Shown: positions 8,531 to 15,158, counted from the stretch's first letter. The stretch is DNA of 38,513 nt from Bacillota bacterium (GCA_022704525.1 JAKJGF010000015.1:1-38513), one strand, 5' to 3'. Notes: generated from the letters alone by a model not told the origin. Program-made: numbers and translations.

Positions 8531-9600
8531 ACCTTCTTTCTCATCAATTTTCTTTCCAGAATTTCACTTCCCAGTATACATATCACTATAAGTGCCTCTA
8601 TAATACATACAATGGAAGATGGTATTCCTGTAGTTCTCTGCATGAAACCTGCACCTATATCAAGAGATGCAAAAAGTACAGCTGCCAGTAAAATCCACAG
8701 GGCATGAAGTCTTGCCAGTAGTGCTACAACTATGGCCGTATAGCCATATCCCGGAGATATGCCATCCAGTAATCTATAATGAATTCCACAGACTTCTCCC
8801 ATTCCGGCAAGGCCGGCAAGGCCACCACTTATAAAAATAGTTATAATCATAGTATTAAAGACATTTATACCACCATAAAAAGCTGAGCGAGGATTGGCTC
8901 CTACAGCTTTGATTTTATAACCCAGTAAGGTCTTTTTAAATATTAGATAACATAATAAACATAGAAATATGGCCAGTAATATTCCGGCATGTAATCTGGT
9001 TTTATTTATAATAACAGGAAGACAGGCACCTTTGAAGAGCTCTGCCGTTTGAGGAAGAGATCCATCGGGATCTCTGAAGGGGCCGTGAGAGATATAGCTT
9101 GCTGTATGTATAGCTATATAATTCATCATCATAGTAAGGATGATTTCGTTAATACCAAATCTGACTTTTAGTAATCCCGGGATTAACGCCCAGAGTCCAC
9201 CTGCCAGAAAACCTGAAATAATAACGGCAGGAATAAGTATAAAAGGTGACAGGTTTATTTTAACCCCCACTATTGTTGCAGCTATGGCGCCGAGATATAT
9301 CTGCCCTTCAGCTCCTATATTCCAGAATCCCCCTTTAAAAGCAATTGCTATACCAAGACCTGCAAATATAAGAGGAGTAGCTTTTACAAGTATTTCAGTC
9401 ATTCTTTCAGGACTTCCAAAAGCGCCTTTAATAATAGAAATAAAAACTTCAAAAGGATTTGCTCCTGCAGCAGTTATACAGATAGAAGTGAGTAAAAAGG
9501 CTATAAGAAAAGCCATTATTACTATACATAGCTTTATAAATATGAAGTATTTATTTTTATCAAATTCTGTAGAAAGTTTTTTTATTAAGTTTTTAAACAT
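8521..9600 (-). CDS. ABC transporter permease, BMP/nucleoside (YufP-like) type
   Basis: A 359-residue integral membrane protein, the first and longer permease of the BMP-type importer. Typical family stretches: ATPLIFAGLGIAIAFKGGFWNIGAEGQ, given here only as the motif FKGGFWNIGAEGQ; then FGINEIILTMMMNYIA, KAVGANPRSAFYGGIN and GISPGYGYTAIVVALLAR. It forms the channel together with the neighbouring permease and is powered by the ATPase encoded just upstream. The ATG at 9600 has no adjacent SD; heptad element E lies between it and the AGGGGTG at the end of the ATPase gene. The stop codon TGA is the first TGA of element D. Confidence 0.92.
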   Translation of the reverse strand: MFKNLIKKLSTEFDKNKYFIFIKLCIVIMAFLIAFLLTSICITAAGANPFEVFISIIKGAFGSPERMTEILVKATPLIFAGLGIAIAFKGGFWNIGAEGQIYLGAIAATIVGVKINLSPFILIPAVIISGFLAGGLWALIPGLLKVRFGINEIILTMMMNYIAIHTASYISHGPFRDPDGSLPQTAELFKGACLPVIINKTRLHAGILLAIFLCLLCYLIFKKTLLGYKIKAVGANPRSAFYGGINVFNTMIITIFISGGLAGLAGMGEVCGIHYRLLDGISPGYGYTAIVVALLARLHALWILLAAVLFASLDIGAGFMQRTTGIPSSIVCIIEALIVICILGSEILERKLMRKKVEK

Positions 9601-9603
9601 AAG

Positions 9604-9722
9604 GTTTATGCGTAATGCGTAATGGGTAATGCGTAATGGGTGATGGGTGATCAGTGAATTACAATTTACTTAATTACTGTTATAGTAACTCGCCGGTCAC
9701 GTCTCACGTTTCACATCACCCC
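9604..9722. repeat. Heptad inverted element E between ATPase and permease genes
   Basis: On the minus strand the first arm reads GTGAAAC, GTGAGAC, GTGACCG. The AT-rich core contains GTTACTATAACAGTAAT. The second arm is the inverse of a long run of GTAATGC, GTAATGG and GTGATGG units (plus-strand 9610-9656), and ends CATAAACCTT before the ATG at 9600. The ATPase gene ends ATG TGA inside the first unit. AGGGGTG, a good SD, precedes the first arm. Confidence 0.7.
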
Positions 9723-11195
9723 TGCCATTAAAAGACCAATTCTTTCCACACTGGTTTCTTTTGCAGGGAATTGATCTATTATTTGTCCTTTGTATATTAC
9801 TCCTACAGTATCACTTAACATAAGAATTTCATTTAAATCAGTAGAAATAAGAAGTATGGCAACCCCTTTTTCACACTCTTTAATTAACATTTTATGAATA
9901 TATTCTATAGCCCCTAAATCCAATCCTCTTGTTGGATGAACTGCTACTATAAAGAGAGGTTTTTCTGATAATTCTCTTCCTATAATGAGTTTTTGCAGAT
10001 TTCCGCCGGATAATGACCAGGCAGGTGAGTTACTTCCAGCTGTCTTGATTGCATAATTTTTTATCAAGGAATCTGAAAATTCTTTTACTTTCGTATAATT
10101 TAGAAAAAAATCTTTAAAAAAATCAGGATGACCTAAAATAGCATTTTCTCCTATAGTAAAATTCATAATAGCCCCTGTATTTTTACGATCTTCCGGTATA
10201 TGAGCAACTCTCTTCATAGATATTTCTCCGGGGTTTAGATTTGTTACATTCAGATTATTTATAATTATTTTTCCACCTGTAGCTTTTCTCATTCCAGTAA
10301 TTACTTCTGCCAGTTCTTTCTGGCCATTACCATCTACCCCTGCTATTCCAAAAATTTCTCCTTCCCTTATTTTTAAATTTATATCCTTCAGAATATTAAG
10401 GTTTCTATCATCAAGGGCATAGAGATTTTTTACTTCAATAACAGTATTTCCAATAGAACTTGGTTTTTTACTCTCCAGAGTAATACCTCTCCCTACCATA
10501 AGTCTCGCCAGTTCAAATTCATTTGTTTTTGAAGTATAGATAGTTTCTATTTTTTTTCCTCCCCTCAGAACTGTTACCCTGTGGCTTATACTCATAACTT
10601 CCTTAAGCTTATGTGTTATAAATATTATAGAATGACCTTTATGAACCAGTGATTTTATTATTAAAAAAAAATCTTCAGTCTCTTTTGGAGTTAATACAGC
10701 TGTAGGTTCATCCAGTATAAGTAATTGAGCTCCATAATAAAGGGTTTTTAAAATCTCTATTCTCTGCTGTTCTCCCACAGAAAGCTGCCATACAGGAACA
10801 TCAAGCTCTACTTCAAAACCGTATATATTAATCATGTCCTGAATTTTTTTCCTTATTTCTTTTAATTTTAGAAAAGATAAGAAGGAACATGAACCCAGTA
10901 CGATATTTTCTAAAACAGAAAAAGCCGGTATAAGCATAAAGTGTTGATGAACCATTCCTATGCCGAGTTTAATGGCTTCTTTAGGGGATTTTATTTTTAC
11001 AGGTTTTTCTTTAAAGTATATTTCCCCTTGATCCGGTTCATAAAGCCCATAAAGTATATTCATAAGGGTGGTTTTCCCGGCTCCATTTTCTCCTAAGAGT
11101 GAATGAATTTCTCCTTTCCTCAGACATAGATCTATACCATCATTTGCTTTGATACCGGAAAAATGTTTAGTTATATTTTTCATTTCTAAAAGCAT
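9711..11195 (-). CDS. ABC transporter ATPase with two nucleotide-binding domains, BMP/sugar type
   Basis: A 494-residue tandem ATPase of the YufO/RbsA/MglA class. The first domain has Walker A GENGAGKT (about 35-42), signature LSVGEQQR, and Walker B LLILDEPTAVLTP. The second has the variant P-loop GVDGNGQKE and signature LSGGNLQK with VAVHPTRGLDLGA; such a degenerate second site is usual in this family. It energises the two permeases that follow. No basic membrane lipoprotein (binding component) is present on either side, so it must be encoded elsewhere or lost. The start is ATG at 11195; there is no clear SD nearby (AAAGG lies about 30 nt upstream). Confidence 0.94.
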   Translation of the reverse strand: MLLEMKNITKHFSGIKANDGIDLCLRKGEIHSLLGENGAGKTTLMNILYGLYEPDQGEIYFKEKPVKIKSPKEAIKLGIGMVHQHFMLIPAFSVLENIVLGSCSFLSFLKLKEIRKKIQDMINIYGFEVELDVPVWQLSVGEQQRIEILKTLYYGAQLLILDEPTAVLTPKETEDFFLIIKSLVHKGHSIIFITHKLKEVMSISHRVTVLRGGKKIETIYTSKTNEFELARLMVGRGITLESKKPSSIGNTVIEVKNLYALDDRNLNILKDINLKIREGEIFGIAGVDGNGQKELAEVITGMRKATGGKIIINNLNVTNLNPGEISMKRVAHIPEDRKNTGAIMNFTIGENAILGHPDFFKDFFLNYTKVKEFSDSLIKNYAIKTAGSNSPAWSLSGGNLQKLIIGRELSEKPLFIVAVHPTRGLDLGAIEYIHKMLIKECEKGVAILLISTDLNEILMLSDTVGVIYKGQIIDQFPAKETSVERIGLLMAGVM

Positions 11196-11274
11196 TATAT
11201 ACTATTCAATAAGAAAATCTTTTTTACCTTTATACCTATAAGAACTTTTTAAAATAGAAGGATTTTTCAGTATT

Positions 11275-11303
11275 TTGAAGAATACTTGAATAGTATTTAA
11301 ATT
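11275..11303 (+). promoter_or_regulatory. Candidate promoter with a palindromic spacer
   Basis: TTGAAG (11275-11280), a 17-bp spacer and TAAATT (11298-11303). The spacer is itself an inverted repeat, AATACT-TGAAT-AGTATT, which could be an operator. It would serve the small gene at 11329, whose GGAGG lies 12 nt before its ATG. Confidence 0.35.
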
Positions 11304-11328
11304 TAGTTTATGGAGGTAAAACACTTTT

Positions 11329-11565
11329 ATGAAAAAAGGGGAAAAAGTCTGGTTTAAGTTAAAGAAGATTTCAGGAGTTTTATATAATAATGGTGTTTTA
11401 TTATCATGTAATGAAGATAATACAGTAGATATTGATATTGGTATAACTATTCTGGTAGTAAAAACGGATGATCTTATATCTTCCCAGGGGTTAGAGGATT
11501 TAAATGGAACTAAAGTTGTTTCCAACAGGAAACAGAGACGTTCCATGCTTCCTTCTGCTGCTTAA
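11329..11565 (+). CDS. Small protein of unknown function, possible SH3-like barrel
   Basis: A 78-residue protein that I do not recognise. The sequence alternates hydrophobic and polar residues in short strands (GEKVWFKLKKISGVLYNNG, TVDIDIGITILVVKTDDL) with a basic tail NRKQRRS, consistent with a small beta barrel such as an SH3-like or KOW-like fold; that is inference from pattern only. GGAGG precedes the ATG by 12 nt and a candidate promoter lies upstream. It diverges from the ABC transporter operon and sits directly before a methyltransferase gene, with which it is probably co-transcribed. Confidence 0.6.
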   Translation: MKKGEKVWFKLKKISGVLYNNGVLLSCNEDNTVDIDIGITILVVKTDDLISSQGLEDLNGTKVVSNRKQRRSMLPSAA

Positions 11566-11569
11566 TAGT

Positions 11570-12301
11570 ATGAATTTAAATTTTTATTGTGCAGCTTTTC
11601 AAGAAATACTTCGTCAATTTTTATTCACAAAATCTGATTATGATTTTGTATTTACTTTTACCGGTATTACCAGACAGGCTTTCAAAGAATTTAGAAGAGA
11701 TCTTTACGGGGATGAGATTTTTTTTACATATATAGAAAAGAAATATTATACTGTTAGAAAAAAAAGAATATCTCTTAAGAGGTATGAGATTTGGAATTTT
11801 TTATTATATTACCTTATACGCTCTCTTAATCCAGAAACAGTAATTGAAACAGGTGTATTTGATGGAATTACTACGTCTTTTTTACTTAAAGCTTTAAAGG
11901 AAAATAATAAAGGTCATTTATATTCCATTGATTTACCTGCTTATGAGAAAATAGATGGTAGTACTCATAAAATGAAATTTACCACCCTGCCCGGAGGAGA
12001 GGATGTGGGATGGATAATCCCTCCAGGTTTAAGAGACAGATGGACTCTTTATAAAGGTCCAAGCAATTTACATCTAAAACCTCTTCTGAATAAGTTGAAG
12101 GTTATAGACCTGTTCCTTCATGACAGTCTTCATACTTATGAAAATATGATGTATGAATATGAAACTGTATGGCCTTATCTTCGTCAGGGTGGGATATTAT
12201 CAAGTGATGATATATTATGGAACCCATCTTTTCATGATTTTTCTAAAAAAGTAAAAAGAAGTTATTCAGGTAAATATCGTTTTGGAGTTTTGAAAAAGTA
12301 A
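11570..12301 (+). CDS. Class I SAM-dependent methyltransferase (Methyltransf_24 type)
   Basis: About 243 residues with a Rossmann methyltransferase core. Motif I is VIETGVFDGITTSFLLKAL, motif II is HLYSIDLPAY, and the acidic post-II segment is DLFLHDSLHTYENM, followed by YLRQGGILSSDD. The substrate cannot be read; relatives act on small molecules or cell-surface sugars. Start choice is uncertain: ATG 11570 begins just after the stop of the preceding gene but has no SD. An in-frame ATG at 11504 has GAGG 6 nt upstream, but would overlap the upstream gene by 62 bp and add 22 residues. A GTTTCC-AACA-GGAAAC hairpin lies between these two starts. Confidence 0.8.
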   Translation: MNLNFYCAAFQEILRQFLFTKSDYDFVFTFTGITRQAFKEFRRDLYGDEIFFTYIEKKYYTVRKKRISLKRYEIWNFLLYYLIRSLNPETVIETGVFDGITTSFLLKALKENNKGHLYSIDLPAYEKIDGSTHKMKFTTLPGGEDVGWIIPPGLRDRWTLYKGPSNLHLKPLLNKLKVIDLFLHDSLHTYENMMYEYETVWPYLRQGGILSSDDILWNPSFHDFSKKVKRSYSGKYRFGVLKK

Positions 12302-12310
12302 TTTAATAAC

Positions 12311-12339
12311 TTGCTTTTTATAAAATCTTATGATATAAT
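12311..12339 (+). promoter_or_regulatory. infC operon promoter
   Basis: TTGCTT (12311-12316), a 17-bp spacer and perfect TATAAT (12334-12339). Transcription would start near 12346, leaving a leader of about 315 nt before infC. Confidence 0.75.
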
Positions 12340-12345
12340 TCTTCT

Positions 12346-12660
12346 GTTTTATAAGTTTTTATAATAATTAAGAAGAAGCCGTTAGCTTCTCTCCTTATAG
12401 CCTCTAGCTTTTAAGGATTTTTATTTAGAATCTGATTGTAGCAGGATGATTAAAAGCTCTTCCTGGGCAGATGATATGTATGGTTCTAAGGATAAGGTTT
12501 AAATTTTATTTGTTAAATCTTTTATTGAGAAGAGAACGGTTTATACCGTTTTTTTTATTCTAAATTTTTACGTGATTGAAGGGAGGTGTCAACCTGGTTT
12601 TATATAAGGTGAAGCCAGAGTGTCACTTTTACCTTGTATTATATAGACCAGGTTAGGACT
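12346..12660 (+). promoter_or_regulatory. Structured leader of the infC-rpmI-rplT operon
   Basis: This 315-nt stretch has no gene. It contains a perfect hairpin AGAAGC-CGTTA-GCTTCT (12374-12390), a second hairpin TCCTTA/TAAGGA (12392-12417), an intrinsic terminator (12533-12557), a strong SD GGGAGG (12581-12586) and a long hairpin (12591-12654) just before infC. The loop of the first hairpin, CCGTT (12379-12383), is complementary to AACGG in the terminator stem (12535-12539), so a long-range antiterminator is possible. Firmicutes control this operon through an L20 leader with an attenuator. The layout here is analogous, but I cannot confirm an L20 site. Confidence 0.5.
12533..12557 (+). terminator. 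Intrinsic terminator/attenuator upstream of infC
   Basis: Perfect stem AACGGT (12535-12540), loop TTAT, ACCGTT (12545-12550), followed by a run of eight T. It lies between the operon promoter and infC, so it must be bypassed for expression. Confidence 0.7.
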
Positions 12661-12663
12661 ATA
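12581..12663 (+). promoter_or_regulatory. infC initiation region: SD, long hairpin, AUA start
   Basis: GGGAGG (12581-12586) is followed by TGTC, then a 64-nt hairpin whose outer stem is AACCTGGT/ACCAGGTT (12591-12598 with 12647-12654) and whose inner stem is AAGGTGAA with TTTTACCTT, then AGGACT and ATA at 12661. With the hairpin folded, the SD and the ATA are about 10 nt apart. Confidence 0.6.
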
Positions 12664-13176
12664 GCTAAGAAGTTAAAGGTAAACGAGCGAATTCGTACCA
12701 GGGAGGTACGACTGATTTCCGATACGGGTGAACAGCTTGGTATAGTATCAGTGGATGAGGCAAAACGTATTGCGGAAGAAAATTCTATTGATCTTGTAGA
12801 GGTTTCTCCCAATGCCAGACCTCCTGTGTGTCGATTGATGGATTATGGTAAGTTTAAGTATCTCCAGAGTAAAAAAGACAGGGATGCAAGAAAAAAGACT
12901 AAAACTGTAGAAATGAAAGAAGTTAAAATGCGTCCGAAGATTGGCACTCATGACCTTATGGTTAAAATAAAGATGGTAACCAGGCTTTTGGAAGAAGGAG
13001 ATAAAGTAAAAGTTACTATATTGTTCAGAGGAAGAGAAGTATCATATACTGCTGTGGGAAATGAACTGTTAGGGAATATAGCAAAAGAAGTTATGGAAAT
13101 AGGTACTGTTGAAATGACTCCCAGGTTAGAGGGTAAAAATATGGTAATGATACTGGCTCCTGTGAGTAAAAAGTAG
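12661..13176 (+). CDS. infC: Translation initiation factor IF-3, AUA start
   Basis: IF-3 binds the 30S subunit, keeps it apart from 50S and checks the start codon. The N-domain signature NERIRTREVRLI, GIVSVDEAKRIAEENSIDLVEV, and PPVCRLMDYGKFKY are unmistakable; the C-domain has the KIGTHDLMVKI-type strand, VKVTILFRGRE and NMVMILAP. The start was set at ATA 12661, giving MAKKLKVNERIR, the normal IF-3 length of 171 residues. A TTG 27 nt upstream is in frame but lies inside the right half of the leader hairpin. Non-AUG, IF-3-discriminated starts are known for infC and give autoregulation. First gene of the infC-rpmI-rplT operon. Confidence 0.95.
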   Translation: MAKKLKVNERIRTREVRLISDTGEQLGIVSVDEAKRIAEENSIDLVEVSPNARPPVCRLMDYGKFKYLQSKKDRDARKKTKTVEMKEVKMRPKIGTHDLMVKIKMVTRLLEEGDKVKVTILFRGREVSYTAVGNELLGNIAKEVMEIGTVEMTPRLEGKNMVMILAPVSKK

Positions 13177-13288
13177 TTTTCCTCCATTATAAATTCGTTC
13201 AATAAAAAATTTTGAATTAAATAATTTGTTACCAATTTTAGATGGTTCCAGTCATTATGTATTTGATTTATAAAAGAAAGGCAGGTGT

Positions 13289-13329
13289 GGGAGTGGTTTT
13301 TCAGTAAAGCTGTTAAACCTGAGAATATG
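13289..13329 (+). promoter_or_regulatory. rpmI initiation region: SD, hairpin, AUG
   Basis: GGGAG (13289-13293), one T, then a hairpin GGTTTTTCAG-TAAAG-CTGTTAAACC (13295-13319, eight pairs with a TT/TT internal loop), then TGAGAAT and the ATG at 13327. Effective SD spacing with the hairpin folded is 8 nt; linear spacing is 33 nt. Confidence 0.55.
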
Positions 13330-13530
13330 CCGAAGATAAAGACTCGAAAAGGTGTAGCTAAAAGGGTTAAAGCTTCAGGAGGAGGAAAGTTAATCAGAAC
13401 CAGATCCTATAGTGGATGTCATCATATACTTACCAAGAAATCTCCAAAGAGAAAACGTAAATTCAGAAAACCTGCTCCAGTAAGTCCTTCGGATGCCAAA
13501 AGGATAAGGAAGTTAGTTCCCGGTATTTGA
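13327..13530 (+). CDS. rpmI: 50S ribosomal protein L35
   Basis: A very basic 67-residue protein starting MPKIKTRKGVAKRVKASGGG, with RTRSYSGCHHILTKKSPKRK, which is the L35 pattern; length is normal. L35 is a small component of the large ribosomal subunit. A GTG at 13285 is in frame, but it would add 14 residues foreign to L35 and lies in the ribosome-binding region, so ATG 13327 was chosen. It lies 150 bp after infC and 71 bp before rplT, the conserved order of this operon. Confidence 0.96.
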   Translation: MPKIKTRKGVAKRVKASGGGKLIRTRSYSGCHHILTKKSPKRKRKFRKPAPVSPSDAKRIRKLVPGI

Positions 13531-13566
13531 AGCATGGCAGACTATTTTGGAAGTTCATTATTGAGA

Positions 13567-13604
13567 GGAGGTGGACCTTTAGTATAAACTAAAGGATAAT
13601 TATG
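13567..13604 (+). promoter_or_regulatory. rplT initiation region: SD, hairpin, AUG
   Basis: GGAGG (13567-13571, inside the longer GAGGAGGTGG), TGGA, then a perfect 8-bp hairpin CCTTTAGT-ATAA-ACTAAAGG (13576-13595), then ATAATT and the ATG at 13602. Effective spacing is 10 nt; linear spacing is 30 nt. The layout is the same as at infC. Confidence 0.7.
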
Positions 13605-13961
13605 CCCAGAGTAAAGTCCGGAAAAACAACCAGGAAGAAGCATAAAAAAATACTTAAACTGGCTAAAGGTTTTAAGGAAACAAGACATACGAGATATAAA
13701 TGTGCAAATGAAGCATTGTTGCATGCATTTACTTATGCATATAGAGATCGTCGGGTTAAAAAAAGAGAGATGCGCAGACTGTGGATTAGCAGGATAAATG
13801 CTGCTGCACGTATTAATGGTTTGTCATATAACAAATTTATCTGTGGATTGAAAAAGGTTGGTATTAATATTAATAGAAAGGTACTGGCTGATTTAGCTAT
13901 TACTGATAGTGACGCCTTTGCAAGACTTGTTCAAACTGCAAGTAAAGGGTTGAATAGTTGA
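13602..13961 (+). CDS. rplT: 50S ribosomal protein L20
   Basis: A 119-residue basic protein with the L20 hallmarks: MPRVKSGKTTRKKHKKILKL, GFKETRHTRYKCANEALLHA, AYRDRRVKKREMRRLWISRI, NAAARINGLSYNKFICGLKK and a C-terminal LADLAITDSDAFARLV. It is needed for early 50S assembly and, in several bacteria, represses its own operon by binding the leader mRNA. It ends the infC-rpmI-rplT unit, with an intrinsic terminator 10 bp downstream. Confidence 0.97.
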   Translation: MPRVKSGKTTRKKHKKILKLAKGFKETRHTRYKCANEALLHAFTYAYRDRRVKKREMRRLWISRINAAARINGLSYNKFICGLKKVGININRKVLADLAITDSDAFARLVQTASKGLNS

Positions 13962-13969
13962 TTGTCAGG

Positions 13970-14012
13970 TAACAGGCAACAGGGAATATAGTTTCCTCTT
14001 GCCTGTTTTTTA
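13970..14012 (+). terminator. Terminator of the infC operon
   Basis: AACAGGCAA (13971-13979) pairs with TTGCCTGTT (13999-14007), with an inner GGAA/TTCC pairing, followed by a T-tract. Strong intrinsic terminator just after the rplT stop codon. Confidence 0.8.
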
Positions 14013-14013
14013 T

Positions 14014-14116
14014 ATGAGAGATGAGACATGAGACGTGAAATGATTATTTATATTACTAAATTAATTTCACGCATCACGCATCACGCATCACGCATCACGC
14101 ATTATGTATCACGCTT
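14014..14116. repeat. Heptad inverted element F upstream of the SpoU methylase
   Basis: Left arm: ATGAGAC, ATGAGAC, GTGAAAT units. AT-rich core. Right arm: ATTTCAC followed by GCATCAC units repeated four times, then GCATTATGTATCACGCTT and the next gene's ATG. The arms are inverted to each other (GTGAAAT/ATTTCAC at the centre). No SD stands immediately before the ATG at 14117. Confidence 0.7.
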
Positions 14117-14932
14117 ATGATAACAAGTTTTGAAAATCCTAAAATAAAATTTCTCAGGTCTTTAATGTCTCCACAGGGACGAAGGAAAAAGGGCTATTTT
14201 ATAGTAGAAGGGTTTAAACTTTTTCGAGAGGCTTTATTGTCAGGTGTAGCAATAGAGAGTTTGTTTTATAGCCCGGGAAGTTTCTATGCGTCAGTATCTG
14301 ACAGAAAATTATTGGAGAATACATTAAAGGATAGTAATATACAAACTTATCTTATATCAGAATCTATTATGGCTTCATTGTGTGATACAGTTACACCTCA
14401 GGGGATTTTATCTGTATTATCCGGTGAAGTTCCTTATTATTCAAAGGAAATAGATTTTTTTAATGAAATATGGCTTTTAGCATTTGAAGTTCAGGATCCG
14501 GGAAATCTGGGAACTATAATAAGAACAGCTGATGCTGCCGGCGTGGCAGGCATATTTTTGAGCCCTGGTTCAGCAGACGTTACTAATCCCAAAGTTCTTA
14601 GAGCCACTATGGGTTCTTTTTTTCACATGAAATTATTTAAGTTGAAGGATACAGAGTCTTTTATTTTAACATCTAAAAAAAAAGGTGTTATTTTTATTTC
14701 TACAAGTATTTCCTGTGGTAGTGATTACTTTCAAATGCAATATTCTTATCCCCTGGTTTTGATAATAGGTAATGAAAGTCATGGCTTAACTGATAAGATA
14801 ATTTCTTTATCAGATTTTACTGTGACTATTCCAATTTATGGTAGAGCAGAGTCACTTAATGTAGGAGTTGCTTCAGGCATAATCCTCTACGAAATAGTCA
14901 GACAGAAAAGAAATGTGCCTTTCAGATTTTAG
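14117..14932 (+). CDS. SpoU/TrmH-family RNA 2'-O-methyltransferase
   Basis: A 271-residue SPOUT methyltransferase that methylates a ribose in rRNA or tRNA using SAM. The N-terminal L30e-like substrate-binding domain starts SFENPKIKFLRSL with RRKKGYFIVEG. The knotted C-domain has the three SpoU motifs: VQDPGNLGTIIRTADAAG, LIIGNESHGLTDKII and IPIYGRAESLNVGVASGI. Such genes often follow rplT (before pheS), as here. It has no SD next to its ATG: heptad element F fills the 100 bp after the rplT terminator, and no sigma-70 promoter is obvious there, so how it is expressed is unclear. Confidence 0.93.
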   Translation: MITSFENPKIKFLRSLMSPQGRRKKGYFIVEGFKLFREALLSGVAIESLFYSPGSFYASVSDRKLLENTLKDSNIQTYLISESIMASLCDTVTPQGILSVLSGEVPYYSKEIDFFNEIWLLAFEVQDPGNLGTIIRTADAAGVAGIFLSPGSADVTNPKVLRATMGSFFHMKLFKLKDTESFILTSKKKGVIFISTSISCGSDYFQMQYSYPLVLIIGNESHGLTDKIISLSDFTVTIPIYGRAESLNVGVASGIILYEIVRQKRNVPFRF

Positions 14933-14970
14933 GTCACTATTTACTTTATTTAATAATTCTTATTTTTCAC

Positions 14971-14999
14971 TTGTAAAGACTTCTATCATATGGTATACT
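14971..14999 (+). promoter_or_regulatory. Promoter of the YqzL-like microprotein gene
   Basis: TTGTAA (14971-14976), a 17-bp spacer and TATACT (14994-14999), about 60 bp before the ATG at 15060. Confidence 0.65.
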
Positions 15000-15059
15000 A
15001 ATTCTGTAATTGTAATACATTTTATTTAGAGCTCGGAATCAGGAAAGGAGTGGCTTACA

Positions 15060-15158
15060 ATGGTGACTCCTGGTGTATTCTGGAAACTCTTTAAATCGAC
15101 GGGTTCAATATCTTTTTATCTTATGTACCGTTATTTTAAGCAAGATGACACTCAATAA
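15060..15158 (+). CDS. YqzL-like microprotein
   Basis: A 32-residue protein: MVTPGVFWKLFKSTGSIS, then FYLMYRYFKQDDTQ. The pattern FWKLFxxTGSIxxYLxYR matches the YqzL-like family of tiny proteins known mainly from Firmicutes, whose function is not known to me. Evidence that it is expressed: AAGGAG 9 nt before the ATG, and a near-consensus promoter in the right place. It stands alone between the SpoU methylase and the convergent LptD-like gene. The 116 bp after it hold no gene. Confidence 0.72.
   Translation: MVTPGVFWKLFKSTGSISFYLMYRYFKQDDTQ

Noticed and set aside
9140-9622. 160-codon plus-strand frame opposite the permease
   Set aside because: Antisense shadow of a conserved permease; no SD or homology-like pattern.
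12591-12656. Short leader peptide from CTG 12594 after GGGAGG, ending at TAG before infC
   Set aside because: CTG starts are rare and the stretch is fully explained by the hairpin; no regulatory codon run is present. It cannot be excluded without ribosome profiling.
12634-12660. TTG start for infC
   Set aside because: It lies in the right arm of the leader hairpin; the added residues are not found in IF-3, and ATA 12661 matches the spacing rule seen at rplT.
13285-13326. GTG start for rpmI adding 14 residues
   Set aside because: L35 begins MPKIKT in the family; the added residues are foreign and overlap the SD-hairpin region.
14060-14116. GCATCAC tandem repeats as a CRISPR or phase-variable tract
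   Set aside because: Units are 7 bp with no spacers, and the array is outside the coding frame, so neither a CRISPR nor a simple frameshift switch.
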